This document shows positions 48,081-57,235 of a DNA stretch of 64,000 nucleotides, one piece after another. Source of the stretch: CAVTWD01 sp963738325. Its GTDB lineage: Bacteria; Actinomycetota; Acidimicrobiia; Acidimicrobiales; Ilumatobacteraceae. The stretch lies in NCBI GenBank assembly GCA_963738325.1, contig CAVTWD010000001.1, positions 1,054,001-1,118,000 on the forward strand, in the 5' to 3' direction. Positions within the stretch are counted from its first letter, which is position 1; each line of letters begins with the position of its first letter. The position numbers and the translations under genes were made by a program. A model generated the notes under the pieces. It was not told the DNA's origin. It made no database searches and saw only the letters and a program-made list of their open reading frames with translations.

Positions 48081-49699
48081 TCAGCTCTCGCTGGTACTGA
48101 TCAGCTCGCGGGCCCAGGCGTAGTCGGCTTTGCCGTTGGCGGCCCGTGGGATGGTTGCTGTGCGGTAGATGGCGCGGGGGACCTTGTAGCGGGCGAGCTC
48201 GCCGGAGGCGATGTCGCGCAGCTGTTCGTCGGTGATGGCCGTGTCGGGTGCGAGCTGGACGACGGCGACGACTTCGTTGCCCCATCGCTCGTTGGGGCGA
48301 CCGAGCACGAGCGCGTCGACGACTCCGGGGAGACGGCGGAGGACGACTTCGACTTCTTCGGCGAACACTTGCTCGCCGCCGGTGTTGATGGTCATCGAGT
48401 CACGACCGAGCAGTTCGATTGAGCCGTCTCGTCGGTAACGGGCTCGGTCCCCCGAGATGACCAATGACCTGCCGTGGTAGTCGACGAAGGTTGCTTCGGT
48501 CTTGGTTCGGTCGCCGAGGTAGCCGCGGGCGTGGCGGGTGGCGGTGCACAGCCAACCGACCTCCTCGTCGCCGGGAGCGAGCCCGCGGGACAAGTCCTCG
48601 GCGAGCAGCAGGCCGCCGGCGTCGAGGGTGAACGTGTCGCCGTCGGCTCGGGCGCCGAGGTTGCCGCTCTCGGAGGAGCCCAGCCCGTCGAGGATGATCA
48701 CTCCCGGGATGTGGGCTTGGAGTCGGCGTTTGGTGTCGTTGCTCATCGGGGCGGCGCCGTTGTTGATGAACTTGACCGATGACAGGTCGTGACGACGGGA
48801 GTCGAGGGCGTCGACGAACGGTTTGCCCATGGCGTCGCCGACCAGGGAGATGACGACCACCTGTTCGCGGGCGCAGAGGGCGGCGACTTCGTCGGCGACG
48901 AACCGGTCGGTTGTGTCTTGGATGATCAGGGTGCCACCCGAGGTGGTGGTGGTCATGGCCACCCACAGACCGGCGCCGTGCATGAACGGTGGGGTGGGCA
49001 GGACCCGCAGCGTCCGTTCGCGGGCCACAGCGACGACCTCGTCGACCGAGTCGAACTGGGTGCCGTCGCGCCGGGCCAGCTGCAATGGGCCGGCGACGAT
49101 GTCACCGATCCGCCACAGGACACCCTTGGAGCAACCCGGTCGTGCCGCCGGTGAACACGGTGTGCAAGTCGTCGGAACTGGGTTCGGTCGCCGGTGGATT
49201 GGTTGAGGACCCGGCGAGAGCGGTGTCGTAGTCGACGGCGTCGGGCAACAGCTCGGTGCCGGAGTCCTCGGCCACCTGGATCAGCAGCACGTCGGCGTCG
49301 AGGTCGCTGCGGATCTCGGCTGCCTTGGGGGCCAGGCGGGCGTGGTACAGGAGCACTCGGGGCCGGGCATCGGTGCAGTTGGGAGAGTTCGGCGCTGGTG
49401 TACCGGTAGTTGAGGTTGAACGGGGCGAGGCGGGCGAGATGGGCGCCGAGGACGCCTTCGAGGTACTCGGGGGCGTTGTACATGTAGATGCCGAGGTGAT
49501 CCTGCACCGACTCCCACGGCGCCGCGGCAGCCGGGTCGCCGTGGACGCCGAGGCCCCGGTCGGCGAGCAGGTTGGCGAACCGGCGCACCCGTTCGGCCGA
49601 CTCGGCCCAGCTGATGCGGCGGTCCCGCCACAGCATCGCCTCACGTTCGGGGACCGCGGCGGCGATCGCTTGGTGCAGCACGGCGATGTTGAAATCCAT
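48081..49699 (-). CDS. AMP-dependent acyl-CoA synthetase/ligase, frame-disrupted
   Basis: It starts MDFNIAVLHQAIAAAVPERE at 49699. TVFTGGTTG, followed after a shift near 49130 by PKGVLWR, is the P-loop-like AMP motif. GLGSSESGNLG and GRSLVISGDRARYR (motif with the ribose-binding Asp), then PRAANGKADYAWA with the adenylation Lys close to the C-terminus, complete the enzyme of about 540 residues. Another shift lies near 49380. It activates a carboxylic acid to its CoA thioester, feeding the neighbouring dehydrogenase and hydratase. Confidence 0.85.
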
Positions 49700-49709
49700 C
49701 AGCAGCAGA

Positions 49710-50972
49710 TCATCTCGTCGTGGCCGCCGACTTGAGGACGTCACGGAAGGCGACGTCCCGATCGACCTCGGGCTCCTTGGGCAGACCGAGGACCCGTTCG
49801 CCGAGGATGTTGCGTTGGATCTGATCGGTGCCACCCCCGATCGAGTTGCCGTAAGCGTTCAAGATTGCCAGCGCACACTCGCCGGCAACCTCGGAGGCCT
49901 CCCGCCCGAGGGTCGCTTCAGCCCCGAGGATCTCGGCGAACACGTAACCACCGAAATGGAGCTGCTCCGACATCGCCAGCTTCCCGATCGACGCCGCCGG
50001 CGACGAATAGCCGCGCCGCATCTCGGCCCGCGCCCGCACTGCGTTCCACCTACTCAACGTCTTCAACATGTGCAGACGGGCGAGGTGTTGCCGGATCACG
50101 GGGTCGTCGATCACGCCGCGCTCGACGGGCGAGCGCGACCAGGTCGACGTCGGGCACCCCGAGCGCGTCGGCCGACGACAACCGCTTGCCGCTCCCACCC
50201 TCGGTCCCACCGGCCGGTGCCCGCCGCTTCGGGAACATCTGGGGCGCGGCGCCGCCCATCAACGCCCGCTCGTAGGCCAACGCCGTCTGCATCACCGCCC
50301 ACCCGCCGTTGACCTCGCCCAGCAGATGGGCATGCGGGGTGCGGGCGTCGTCGAGGAACACCTCGTTGAAGTGCGACTCGCCGGTGATCATCTTGATCGG
50401 GCAAACCTCCACACCGGGTTGCCGCATCGGGAAAACGAAATAGCTGACACCCTGATGCTTGGGCACATCCCAATCGGTGCGCGCCAGCAGCAGCCCGTAC
50501 TCGGCGGTGTGCCCGCCCGACGTCCACACCTTCTGGCCGTTGACGACCCACTCATCGCCGTCGCGTTCGGCCCGACACTGGATCCCGGCGAGATCCGACC
50601 CGGCGCCCGGCTCGCTGTACAACAAACAGAATTGCAGGTCCCCGATCAGCGCGCCGCGCAAGAACCGCCGCTTGGTGTCGTCGGACCCGTGAACGAAGAT
50701 CACGTTGGCGGCCAAAGTTGGCGATGTCGTGCCCGGCGCCGGGAACACCAGCGGCGGCAAACTCGGCCACCACCGCCCGCGCCTCTGCCATCGTCAGGCC
50801 CCTCCCGAAGCACTCCTTCGGCCAACTCGGCGCCGCCCACCCCGACTCCACCACCGCCGTCATCCAATCGCGGTACCCGGACCTCGGGACCCCAATGCTG
50901 CTCCAACCACCACCGCACCTCGTCGCGAACCGCGACGACCTCCGAGCGCTCGGTCGGATCTTCGTCGGTCAC
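49710..50972 (-). CDS. Acyl-CoA dehydrogenase, frame-disrupted
   Basis: A GTG at 50972 overlaps the preceding reading's stop. LYSEPGAGSDLAGIQ, GDEWVVNGQKVWTSGGHTAE (FAD-binding), YFVFPMRQPGVEV and the C-terminal NAYGNSIGGGTDQIQRNILG then ERVLGLPKEPEVDRD are canonical. Shifts occur near 50890, 50735 and 50150. The C-terminus resembles that of the chromosomal acyl-CoA dehydrogenase at 62575-63786, placing both in the same large subfamily linked with sterol or branched-acyl degradation. Confidence 0.83.
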
Positions 50973-51375
50973 CTGTACTCCTTCGATATGCGTCCGGGGG
51001 CCGACCCACGCCGCCGGCCAACGGTGATGCCAGCCAGGCGACCACGGCAGCGATGTTGTCGGCCGTGAGTCGTTGTTGGTCGGCCTCGGTGAAGAACCCT
51101 GACTGCACCAGCTCCTCGGTCATGCGAGTCATGGCCACCGGCGCGACGGCGTTGACGCGTACCCCGTCGGGCTCCAGCTCGCGCGCCATTGTGATGGTCA
51201 TGGTGGCGATGCCGGATTTCGCCGCCGCGTAGTTGACGTGGCCCGGCTGGCCGCCATTGAGGCCATTGGGTGATGAGGTGTTCACGATGGCCCCCTCGAC
51301 CGGGCCATCACCGGCCTTGGCCCGATCGCGCCAGTAAGCGCCTGCAAAGCGTGACGTGGCGAACGTACCCTTCAG
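50969..51375 (-). pseudogene. SDR, C-terminal two-thirds only, fused to a truncated reductase
   Basis: It begins abruptly with LKGTFATSRFAGAYWRDRAK, then GAIVNTSSPNGLNGGQPGHV, NYAAAKSGIATMTITMAREL (Tyr-x3-Lys) and VRVNAVAPVAMTRMTEEL. The Rossmann start (TGxxxGxG) is absent; at about 51372 the sequence joins the broken 3' end of the aldo-keto reductase gene. A shift near 51010 restores an end that overlaps the acyl-CoA dehydrogenase start. Confidence 0.75.
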
Positions 51376-52070
51376 GCCCGGGGGTTGGTGCGGCGCAGGT
51401 CGTCGGCGGGGAGGTCGTCGGGTGAACGCAGCTCGCCGGACAGGGAACCTCGACCGAGTGGCGAGAACGCGACGAACCCGATGCTCAGCTCGCGGGTGAC
51501 GGCCAGCACACCATCGTCTTCGGGGTCGCGGGTCCACAGTGACCATTCGCTCTGCAGGGCGGTGATCCGGTGCACTGAGTGGGCGCGTCGGATGTCGGCT
51601 GGCGACGCTTCGGAGAGGCCGAGATCGCGGACCTTGCCGGCGGCGACGAGCTCGGCCATGGCGCCAACGGTCTCTTCGATCGGTGTGTGGGGGTCGACGC
51701 GATGCAGGTAGTAGAGGTCGATGTGATCGAACCCGAGGCGTCGCAGGGAGGCCTCGCAGGCAGCGCGAACGTGTTCGGGGCGGCCGTCGATGCGCCGTGC
51801 AGCCGGGTCGGAGCAGGACTCGAACCCGAACTTGGTCGCCACGATCACCTCGTCGCGTCGGTCGCGGAGCACGGATCCGAGGAGTTGCTCATTGTGTCCG
51901 GCGCCGTAGATGTCGGCGGTGTCGAACAGCGTCACCCCGAGCTCGTGCGCCCGAGCGATCGTGGCTCGGGATTCGTCCTCGTCGGCGGGACCGTAGGTGT
52001 CGCTCATACCCATGCACCCAAGCCCCTCGACGGAGACCACGAGGTCTTGACCGAGCCGCCGTGTGATCAC
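51372..52070 (-). pseudogene. Aldo-keto reductase lacking its C-terminal third
   Basis: It reads MITRRLGQDLVVSVEGLGCM, then LFDTADIYGAGHNEQLLGS (catalytic Asp/Tyr), VIVATKFGF (Lys), IDLYYLHRVDP (His) and SEWSLWTRDPEDDG. It stops after residue 232 at DDLRRTNPRA, where full-length relatives continue for about 100 residues with the cofactor-phosphate site. The missing part was removed by the deletion that joins it to the SDR fragment. The GTG start overlaps the PPOX stop. Confidence 0.8.
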
Positions 52071-52593
52071 GTCGAGTCTCGTTCCTGGGTGCGTCGGCCC
52101 CTGTCGCCGTGCAGCTTGCGGAAGTCCCAGCTGACCAGCTTGTCGGGGTCGAGGCGCAGCCAGGCGTGTCGTCCGTCCGGCTGCAACGATCCGTCGGCGT
52201 ACTTGGCGCAGAATCGCCGCTCGGCGTCATCGACCAGGGGGTCAGCGTGGCGGAGCGGGGCACGTCGCCGACGATCGCGACGGCGCCGGACAGCTCGACG
52301 CCGCGCAGCTCGAAGTACTCCTCGCCGGCGTCGATGACCACGGCGACGTGGGGATCGGCGCGCACGTCGACCCATCGTTGACTGGTGACGAGCGAGTTCA
52401 ACCACAACGCCCGTCCGTCCCACACGAACCACAACGGGGTGACGTGAGGCCGGCCGTTGCCATCCACGGTCGCCATCCGGCAGGTGCGCTCGCCAGCGAG
52501 GAACTCGTCGACCTCTTCGGGGGTCATGGCGATGCTCCGCCCCCGCCGTTGCTGTCCTGCCATGTCGCCCTGCTCATTCAGTGGTTGATTCAT
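52067..52593 (-). CDS. PPOX-class (pyridoxamine-oxidase-like/F420) protein, one frameshift
   Basis: The ATG at 52593 overlaps the enoyl-CoA hydratase stop (ATGA). VDEFLAGERTCRMATVDGNG, RPHVTPLWFVWDGRALWLNS and RWVDVRADPHVAVVID match the split-barrel flavin/F420-binding family. A shift near 52245 restores FCAKYADGSLQPDGRHAWLR and LRLDPDKLVSWDFRKL. It probably uses F420 or FMN on a pathway intermediate. It is coupled at both ends within the catabolic operon. Confidence 0.83.
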
Positions 52594-53363
52594 CGGCCCT
52601 GCCAGACCGGACGTCGCTTTTCCAAGAAGGCGGTGACGCCCTCTCGGGCGTCGTCGCTGTCACGGATGGCGTCGAGGGCAGCCCCGGTGGCCGACCATCC
52701 CATGTCGTCGTCGGCGTTCATGAGCTCGTTGATCGCGCCCAGGCAGGCCTGGACGGCGACTGGGCTGTTGGCGCAGATCCGGTCAGCGAGGGCGAGCGCG
52801 GCAGACACCGCGTGGCCGGGCTCGGCGAGCACGTTGACGAAGCCGGCGGCGTGGGCCCGGGCGGCGTCGATCGGGTCGCCGGTCAGGATCAGCTCGCGGG
52901 CCACGTTGAGCGAAAGCGCGATGGGACCGCGGAACAGTGCCCCACAGGTCGGGATCACCCCGATCTTCACCTCGGGCAGTCCGAAGCAGGCCGTGGTGGC
53001 GGCAACCACGAGGTCGCAGGCCAACACGATCTCCAGGCCGCCACCCAGCGCCGGTCCTTCCACCGCGGCGATCAACGGTTTGACCCGCCGGCGGCGAATG
53101 ATCCCGTACTCGCCGCCCCGAGCCGTGACGTAGTCACCGCCGGCGGTGAGGTCGCTACCGGCCGAGAACACCGCCGGCGACCCGGTCAGCACTCCCGCCC
53201 ACAGTTCAGTATCGTCGTCGAGAGCGTTCAGGGCGGCATCAAGAGCGTCAGCGGTGGCGCGGTCGATGGCGTCACGCTTGGCCTCCCGTCGGATCGAGAT
53301 GAGCAGCACACGCCCGTGCCGGGCCGTCACGACGGGGCCATCGACGGTGTCGGTGAGCACCAT
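52590..53363 (-). CDS. Enoyl-CoA hydratase/isomerase family protein
   Basis: The protein is 257 residues. FSAGSDLTAGGDYV is the first oxyanion loop, and VEGPALGGGLEIVLACDLVV then CFGLPEVKIGVIPTCG is the crotonase core, with Glu at the catalytic position of the second loop region. It is intact, unlike most of its neighbours. It begins 3 bp from the amidohydrolase end and overlaps the PPOX start, so it is in the middle of an operon. It would hydrate or isomerise an enoyl-CoA made by the dehydrogenase. Confidence 0.92.
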   Translation of the reverse strand: MVLTDTVDGPVVTARHGRVLLISIRREAKRDAIDRATADALDAALNALDDDTELWAGVLTGSPAVFSAGSDLTAGGDYVTARGGEYGIIRRRRVKPLIAAVEGPALGGGLEIVLACDLVVAATTACFGLPEVKIGVIPTCGALFRGPIALSLNVARELILTGDPIDAARAHAAGFVNVLAEPGHAVSAALALADRICANSPVAVQACLGAINELMNADDDMGWSATGAALDAIRDSDDAREGVTAFLEKRRPVWQGR

Positions 53364-53366
53364 CGC

Positions 53367-54462
53367 TCAGGCGGCATCGGCGGCGGGCGGCGCGCCGACG
53401 TCGGGAAACAGATCGAGGAAGGCGCCGACAGTGATGCGGTATCGGTCGTCGGGCTCGAGGTCGTCGAACAGCTCGTGCAGCGTCTCCTGGGTGTGCCCGT
53501 AGGTGCCTTCCAGGTGGGGGTAGTCGCTGCCCCACATCACGTTGCGGTACCCGTTGGCGGTGAGCGCGCTGGCCGCCGACTCGTCGTGCTGGAACGAGGC
53601 GTACACCTGGTCGTAGAGGATCTCCTTGGGGTTCCGCGACAGCTTGGGGCGGACCATCGAGCCATGCTGACGGTAGGCCTCGCTCATCCGGTCGCCGAGG
53701 AACGGCACCCAGCTCGCCCCACCCTCCGACACCAACACCTTCAGGTTGGGGTGGCGATCCAAGGCGCCCGAGGCGACCATCTTCATCACCGCCCGCTGCC
53801 CGGAAAACGTCGTCTCGGTGTGGTTCAACACCGCCCCGCCCGGCCCTCGGTAGGTGACACCGACCAGTTCGCCGCTCAGCAGGTCGACCGGGTTGGTGCC
53901 GATGTGGAAGGCGATCACCATCCCGGCTTGCTCCGCGGCCGCCCACAACGGCTCCCAGCCGTCGCGGTTGTAGTCCTCCTCCGTCGGCGGAGTGGTCGGC
54001 AAGAAGACCGCCTTGACACCCAACCCGGCGAGGCGCTGCAACTCGACGACGGCGTCGGCCACAACCCGCATCGGCAACTGAGCGGCGATCACGAAGTGCG
54101 GCGACGCCGCCTGGATTTCCTCCAGCGCCCAGTCATTGGCCGCCCGGATCCCCTCCCGCAGCAGGCCGGCATCCTTGATCGAGGCGTTCCACATCCCCAA
54201 CGACGGAAACACCAAGTCACCCCAGATCCCCTCCGCGTCCAGATCCTGCAGGCGCAGCTGCACATCACCGGCCCCCGGCGCCCGCACGCTGGCCTCATGA
54301 ACTCCAACTGTTCGGGCTTCGGCAGTCGGCGACGCAACGACTGCCCGTCAATGTGCACCGTCTCCCACTCCCCGTCAGGATCCTTCACCGCGTGCGGCAT
54401 CCGCGCCGCCAAGTCCGCCGGCAGGATCGACGCGTACAGGTCGCCACCGCTGTCCGGTCCCT
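53367..54462 (-). CDS. Amidohydrolase (ACMSD-like family), N-terminus unclear
   Basis: From about 54300 the frame reads DAEGIWGDLVFPSLGMWNAS, HFVIAAQLPMRVVADAVVEL, VIAFHIGTNP, KVLVSEGGASWVPFLGDRMS and NVMWGSDYPHLEGTYGHTQE, the metal-dependent amidohydrolase-2 pattern. A shift near 54290 connects upstream to DLYASILPADLAARMPHAVK and the DGEWETVHIDG segment. The usual metal-binding start (DxHxxEP) is not found; the open frame continues to 54676 with unfamiliar sequence. The 5' end may be replaced or truncated. It is the first gene of the catabolic run. Confidence 0.7.
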
Positions 54463-54777
54463 TCGCGGTGTAGCTGTTCCGCCGGACCTCGCTCGCCGGC
54501 AAACCGAAGCCCGAAGCGATGCGGTTCGCGGCCGCAGCCTTCGAGCTGTACGACTCAGCGATCACATGCGTCGCCTTGACCTGCAAACGACAGGCGGCGC
54601 CCTCTAGCCAGGTGTCGACGACAACGACGTCACTCCCGTCGACGAACTCGTTGAGGAGACCTGACGGACTTGCCACAGGTTCTAGTGGGCGCCACCTGCG
54701 ACCTGTGCCCTCGTCGGCATCCCGGGGTCGGCATCGGACGTCCAGTTCAGGAAGAACATCGGCCCCGCTGTCGGCGC

Positions 54778-55120
54778 TCAGGCGAGAGGGTCGCGTTGGT
54801 AGGGATCACCGAAGTCTCCCCAGACTCGATCGGCGGGTTCCAGCAGTCGTCGATCGACAGTGGGGAATTTCGGCGATCCGCAGCAGCGTTGGCGGAGCAG
54901 GTACAGGTTCTCACCGACGCTGCCTCCGACGTCCCGGAGGTGGACCACATCGTCGCCGACGTCGACCACCTCGGCCACAGTTACGGCGGTCCTCCGGCCA
55001 GCATCACGTACGCGCCCGGCACGATCCTGTTCGGGTCGGCCGCCGCGTTGACGAAGGTCCACGGCAGCCCGTGTCGTCCATCGTGTTCCAGTCGACGTCA
55101 ATGTCGATGCGCAGCGACAC
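54778..55120 (-). CDS. Hypothetical protein downstream of DUF2283, frame-disrupted
   Basis: A GTG at 55120 starts 2 bp after the DUF2283 stop: VSLRIDIDVDWNTMDDTG. A shift near 55050 gives PWTFVNAAADPNRIVPGAYV then MLAGGPP. A second shift near 55000 gives TVAEVVDVGDDVVHLRDVGG and an end at 54778. The pieces form a coherent beta-rich protein of about 114 residues when joined. The family is not recognised. It is probably the last gene of the integrase-B operon. Confidence 0.45.
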
Positions 55121-55122
55121 GG

Positions 55123-55365
55123 TCAGGCGACGGCGGAGTGCAGCTCTGCCAGGGCTTGCTGGACCACCGGAAACCGGGCGAACAGCGCCTCGCGCACCGC
55201 TGGCTCGATGGTCGCCGGCGCCAGGAGGAACTCCACGCCCACAACGTCGTCTGCCTCGTCGACGTCGACCGCGACCTCGTCCGAGACATGGACCGTCCTG
55301 CTCACCTGTGCGTCGGAGAGGGTGAGATACCAGGCCTGAACCTCGGGGTCGAAGTCAACCCGCAT
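55123..55365 (-). CDS. DUF2283 protein, probable antitoxin
   Basis: The ATG at 55365 gives 80 residues. MRVDFDPEVQAWYLTLSDAQ, VSRTVHVSDEVAVDVDEADD and VVGVEFLLAPATI match DUF2283, whose members (YxxD-type beta proteins) are often the partner of DUF4258 toxins. It lies 10 bp after the DUF4258 gene. Confidence 0.85.
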   Translation of the reverse strand: MRVDFDPEVQAWYLTLSDAQVSRTVHVSDEVAVDVDEADDVVGVEFLLAPATIEPAVREALFARFPVVQQALAELHSAVA

Positions 55366-55375
55366 GGCCACCACG

Positions 55376-55591
55376 CTACGCCTCCTCGTCCCGGTCGGCG
55401 ACGGTGACCACGACTTCACCGGCGAGCACCACCTTGAGCCGTCGGCCGGCGGTGGTCCGCCCGAGGACGACGACGCGGCCTTCGGGTCGGCCGGCATCGC
55501 TCGTCTCCGGGTTCGCCACCGCCTCGTGCACTTCGTCGGCGCTGATCCTCCGCCGAGCCATCTGCTGCCGGGCGTGGCGGCTGAACCTCAC
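55376..55591 (-). CDS. DUF4258 protein, probable toxin
   Basis: The protein is 71 residues from a GTG overlapping the integrase stop (GTGA). MRFSRHARQQMARRRISADE, then VHEAVANPETSDAG and LKVVLAGEVVVTVADRDEE follow the DUF4258 (RelE-like) pattern. The toxin precedes its partner, and both depend on integrase-gene transcription, so the pair may report on or stabilise the integrated state. Confidence 0.85.
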   Translation of the reverse strand: MRFSRHARQQMARRRISADEVHEAVANPETSDAGRPEGRVVVLGRTTAGRRLKVVLAGEVVVTVADRDEEA

Positions 55592-56729
55592 GATCCGAAC
55601 ACCTCGTCCAGTCGCTCGCCCGCGGCGCGGTGCTGGTCGTTGACCGTGTGCGTGTAGGTGTTCAGGGTGACGCCGATGTCGCCGTGGCCGAGTCGTTCCT
55701 GCATCACCTTGTCGTCACCGACGACCACGCGCCCGACGGACTGAGCGGTGTGGCGCAGGCCCTTCGGGGTGATGCGCGGCACGCCGGCGCTGGCGATCAG
55801 TCGATCCATCACGCGGCCGAAGTTGCTCGGGTCGACCCACCCTCCGACCGGGTTGGTGAACACCAGGCCGGTGTCCTCGCACGTGTCCCGCAGGAGCCGC
55901 CGCTCGGCCTCCTGTCGCTCGCGGTGCGCGGCGAGCAGGTTTGCCGTTGCCGGCCCGAAGGTCACGACGCGATCGGCGTGTTCGGTGTTGAGCTGCTTTA
56001 GCACCGGGTGTCCACGCTCGATGGCGAGCTGCTGGTGCACGGTCAGGTTGTTGGCCTCGATGTCGACGTCGCTCCAGCGGAGGGCGAGCAGCTCGCCCCG
56101 GCGCAGGCCCGTGACGAGGGACAGCTGGAATGCTGGCGCCAGCCGGTGATCCCCCACGGCGGCGAGAAAGCGGCGAGCGTCCGAGAGGGTCCAGCCAAGC
56201 TGCCGTCGCATGCGATCTCGCCGGGGCGGCTGGGTGAGCCCGACCGGGTTGCGGCCCAGTCGTCCGCGCTGCACCGCCTCCTCGAGCGCCATCGATAGCA
56301 CCTTGCGCACGGTGCGCGCGCGGACGTCGCGCCGAGCCGCCGCTTCCCGTTGTCGTCGGACGCCACCAGCGCCGCCACCCAGCCGTCGACCACCTCGGGG
56401 GTGAGGTCGCGCAGGCGGACCTTGCCGATCAGGGGGACGATGTGGTGGTCGACAGCCCACCGATACTGGTCGAACGTCGAGGTCTCGACCCGGCCGTCCT
56501 TCGAGCGTAGCCACACCTCTTGGACGAACTCCCCGATCGTCTCGGTGTCGGTCCCAGCGCGGCCGTCGAGTACGGCTCGCCGGTGGGCCGTTGCCGCTCG
56601 CTTCGTCTCGAAAGTCCCGAGCTGGCTGACCTTGCGCTTGCCCGTTGCGGGGTCGTACCCGCCCTGCCGGACCACCCACTTCCCGCGTTGACGATGCACC
56701 TCCGGCTCGCCGACCTGCACCCACTGCAT
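55588..56729 (-). CDS. Tyrosine recombinase (integrase) of element B, one frameshift
   Basis: The ATG at 56729 starts MQWVQVGEPEVHRQRGKWVV, an arm-binding beta domain. A SAM-like domain follows (VETSTFDQYRWAVDHHIVPL). The catalytic domain has SLVTGLRRGELLALRWSDVD (Arg), ITPKGLRHTAQSVGRVVVGD (LRHT, preceded by Gly rather than the usual His) and RLGHGDIGVTLNTYTHTV (His, Tyr). One shift near 56330 breaks the frame. The gene lies 101 bp from the tRNA-Pro 3' end and its stop overlaps the DUF4258 start. Confidence 0.88.
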
Positions 56730-56829
56730 GTGCTCGATCGTAGTAGCTGCGCTGCATACGCTATGCATACATGCCCGAAACGCAACAGAGCCGGTGCTCT
56801 TCGCACCGGCTCTGAGCTGGACTGTTCCG

Positions 56830-56904
56830 TCGGGCTGGGGAGATTTGAACTCCCGGCCTCTTGACCCCCAGTCAAGCGCGCTAACCAAACTGCGCCACAG
56901 CCCG
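56830..56904 (-). tRNA. tRNA-Pro (anticodon GGG)
   Basis: On the minus strand a complete cloverleaf is readable: acceptor CGGGCTG paired with CAGCCCG, a D-arm with GGTTAG, the anticodon arm CTTGA-CTGGGGG-TCAAG with anticodon GGG, and a T-arm with GTTCAAATC. The discriminator base is A. CCA is not encoded directly. Its 3' half is duplicated at 40733-40774, marking it as an integration site that kept the gene intact. Confidence 0.95.
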
Positions 56905-56950
56905 GACGTGTAGACGGTACCAGGCGCCTCGAGGCCCGCCCGATCGAGCC

Positions 56951-57226
56951 TCAGGCGATCCACATGACGAGCTGCACGATCCGCCACGCGAGGTACACCA
57001 CGACCAGGAACACGAGCAACTTGAAGTGCCACGGCACTTTCTTCTCGCCCGCCAGCTCCCGCAGGTTGACCTTGGCGGGGTCGGTCTGTGCCTCCGCCCC
57101 GCTGGCCTCCGCCGCGTCCGAGCCGAACATCCTCGCCGGCAACACCCGCCCGCACGTCGGGCACGAGCCGTCGGCTCTCATCGACGAGGGGTTCCAGTAC
57201 TTGGAGCAGTGATCGCACCAGGGCAC
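56951..57226 (-). CDS. Zinc-ribbon protein with C-terminal membrane anchor
   Basis: The protein is 91 residues from a GTG. MPWCDHCSKYWNPSSMRADG then SCPTCGRVLPARM is a C-x2-C / C-x2-C zinc ribbon. KKVPWHFKLLVFLVVVYLAW then RIVQLVMWIA is a single C-terminal membrane helix. It begins 9 bp after the carboxylase gene end, so the two are probably co-transcribed. The pattern is common next to accD-type genes in Acidimicrobiia-like genomes. The role is unknown. Confidence 0.8.
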   Translation of the reverse strand: MPWCDHCSKYWNPSSMRADGSCPTCGRVLPARMFGSDAAEASGAEAQTDPAKVNLRELAGEKKVPWHFKLLVFLVVVYLAWRIVQLVMWIA

Positions 57227-57235
57227 GGCCCGCCC

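Larger units (their letters stand above)
46630..56904. mobile_element. Integrative element B (tRNA-Pro), about 10 kb
   Basis: The segment runs from the tRNA-like repeat at 46630 to the intact tRNA-Pro at 56830-56904. An integrase (55588-56729) starts 101 bp from the tRNA 3' end and is transcribed in the same direction. Cargo is a run of minus-strand catabolic genes plus a DUF4258/DUF2283 pair. No transfer gene is visible, so it is an integrative island rather than a self-transmissible element. Confidence 0.7.
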
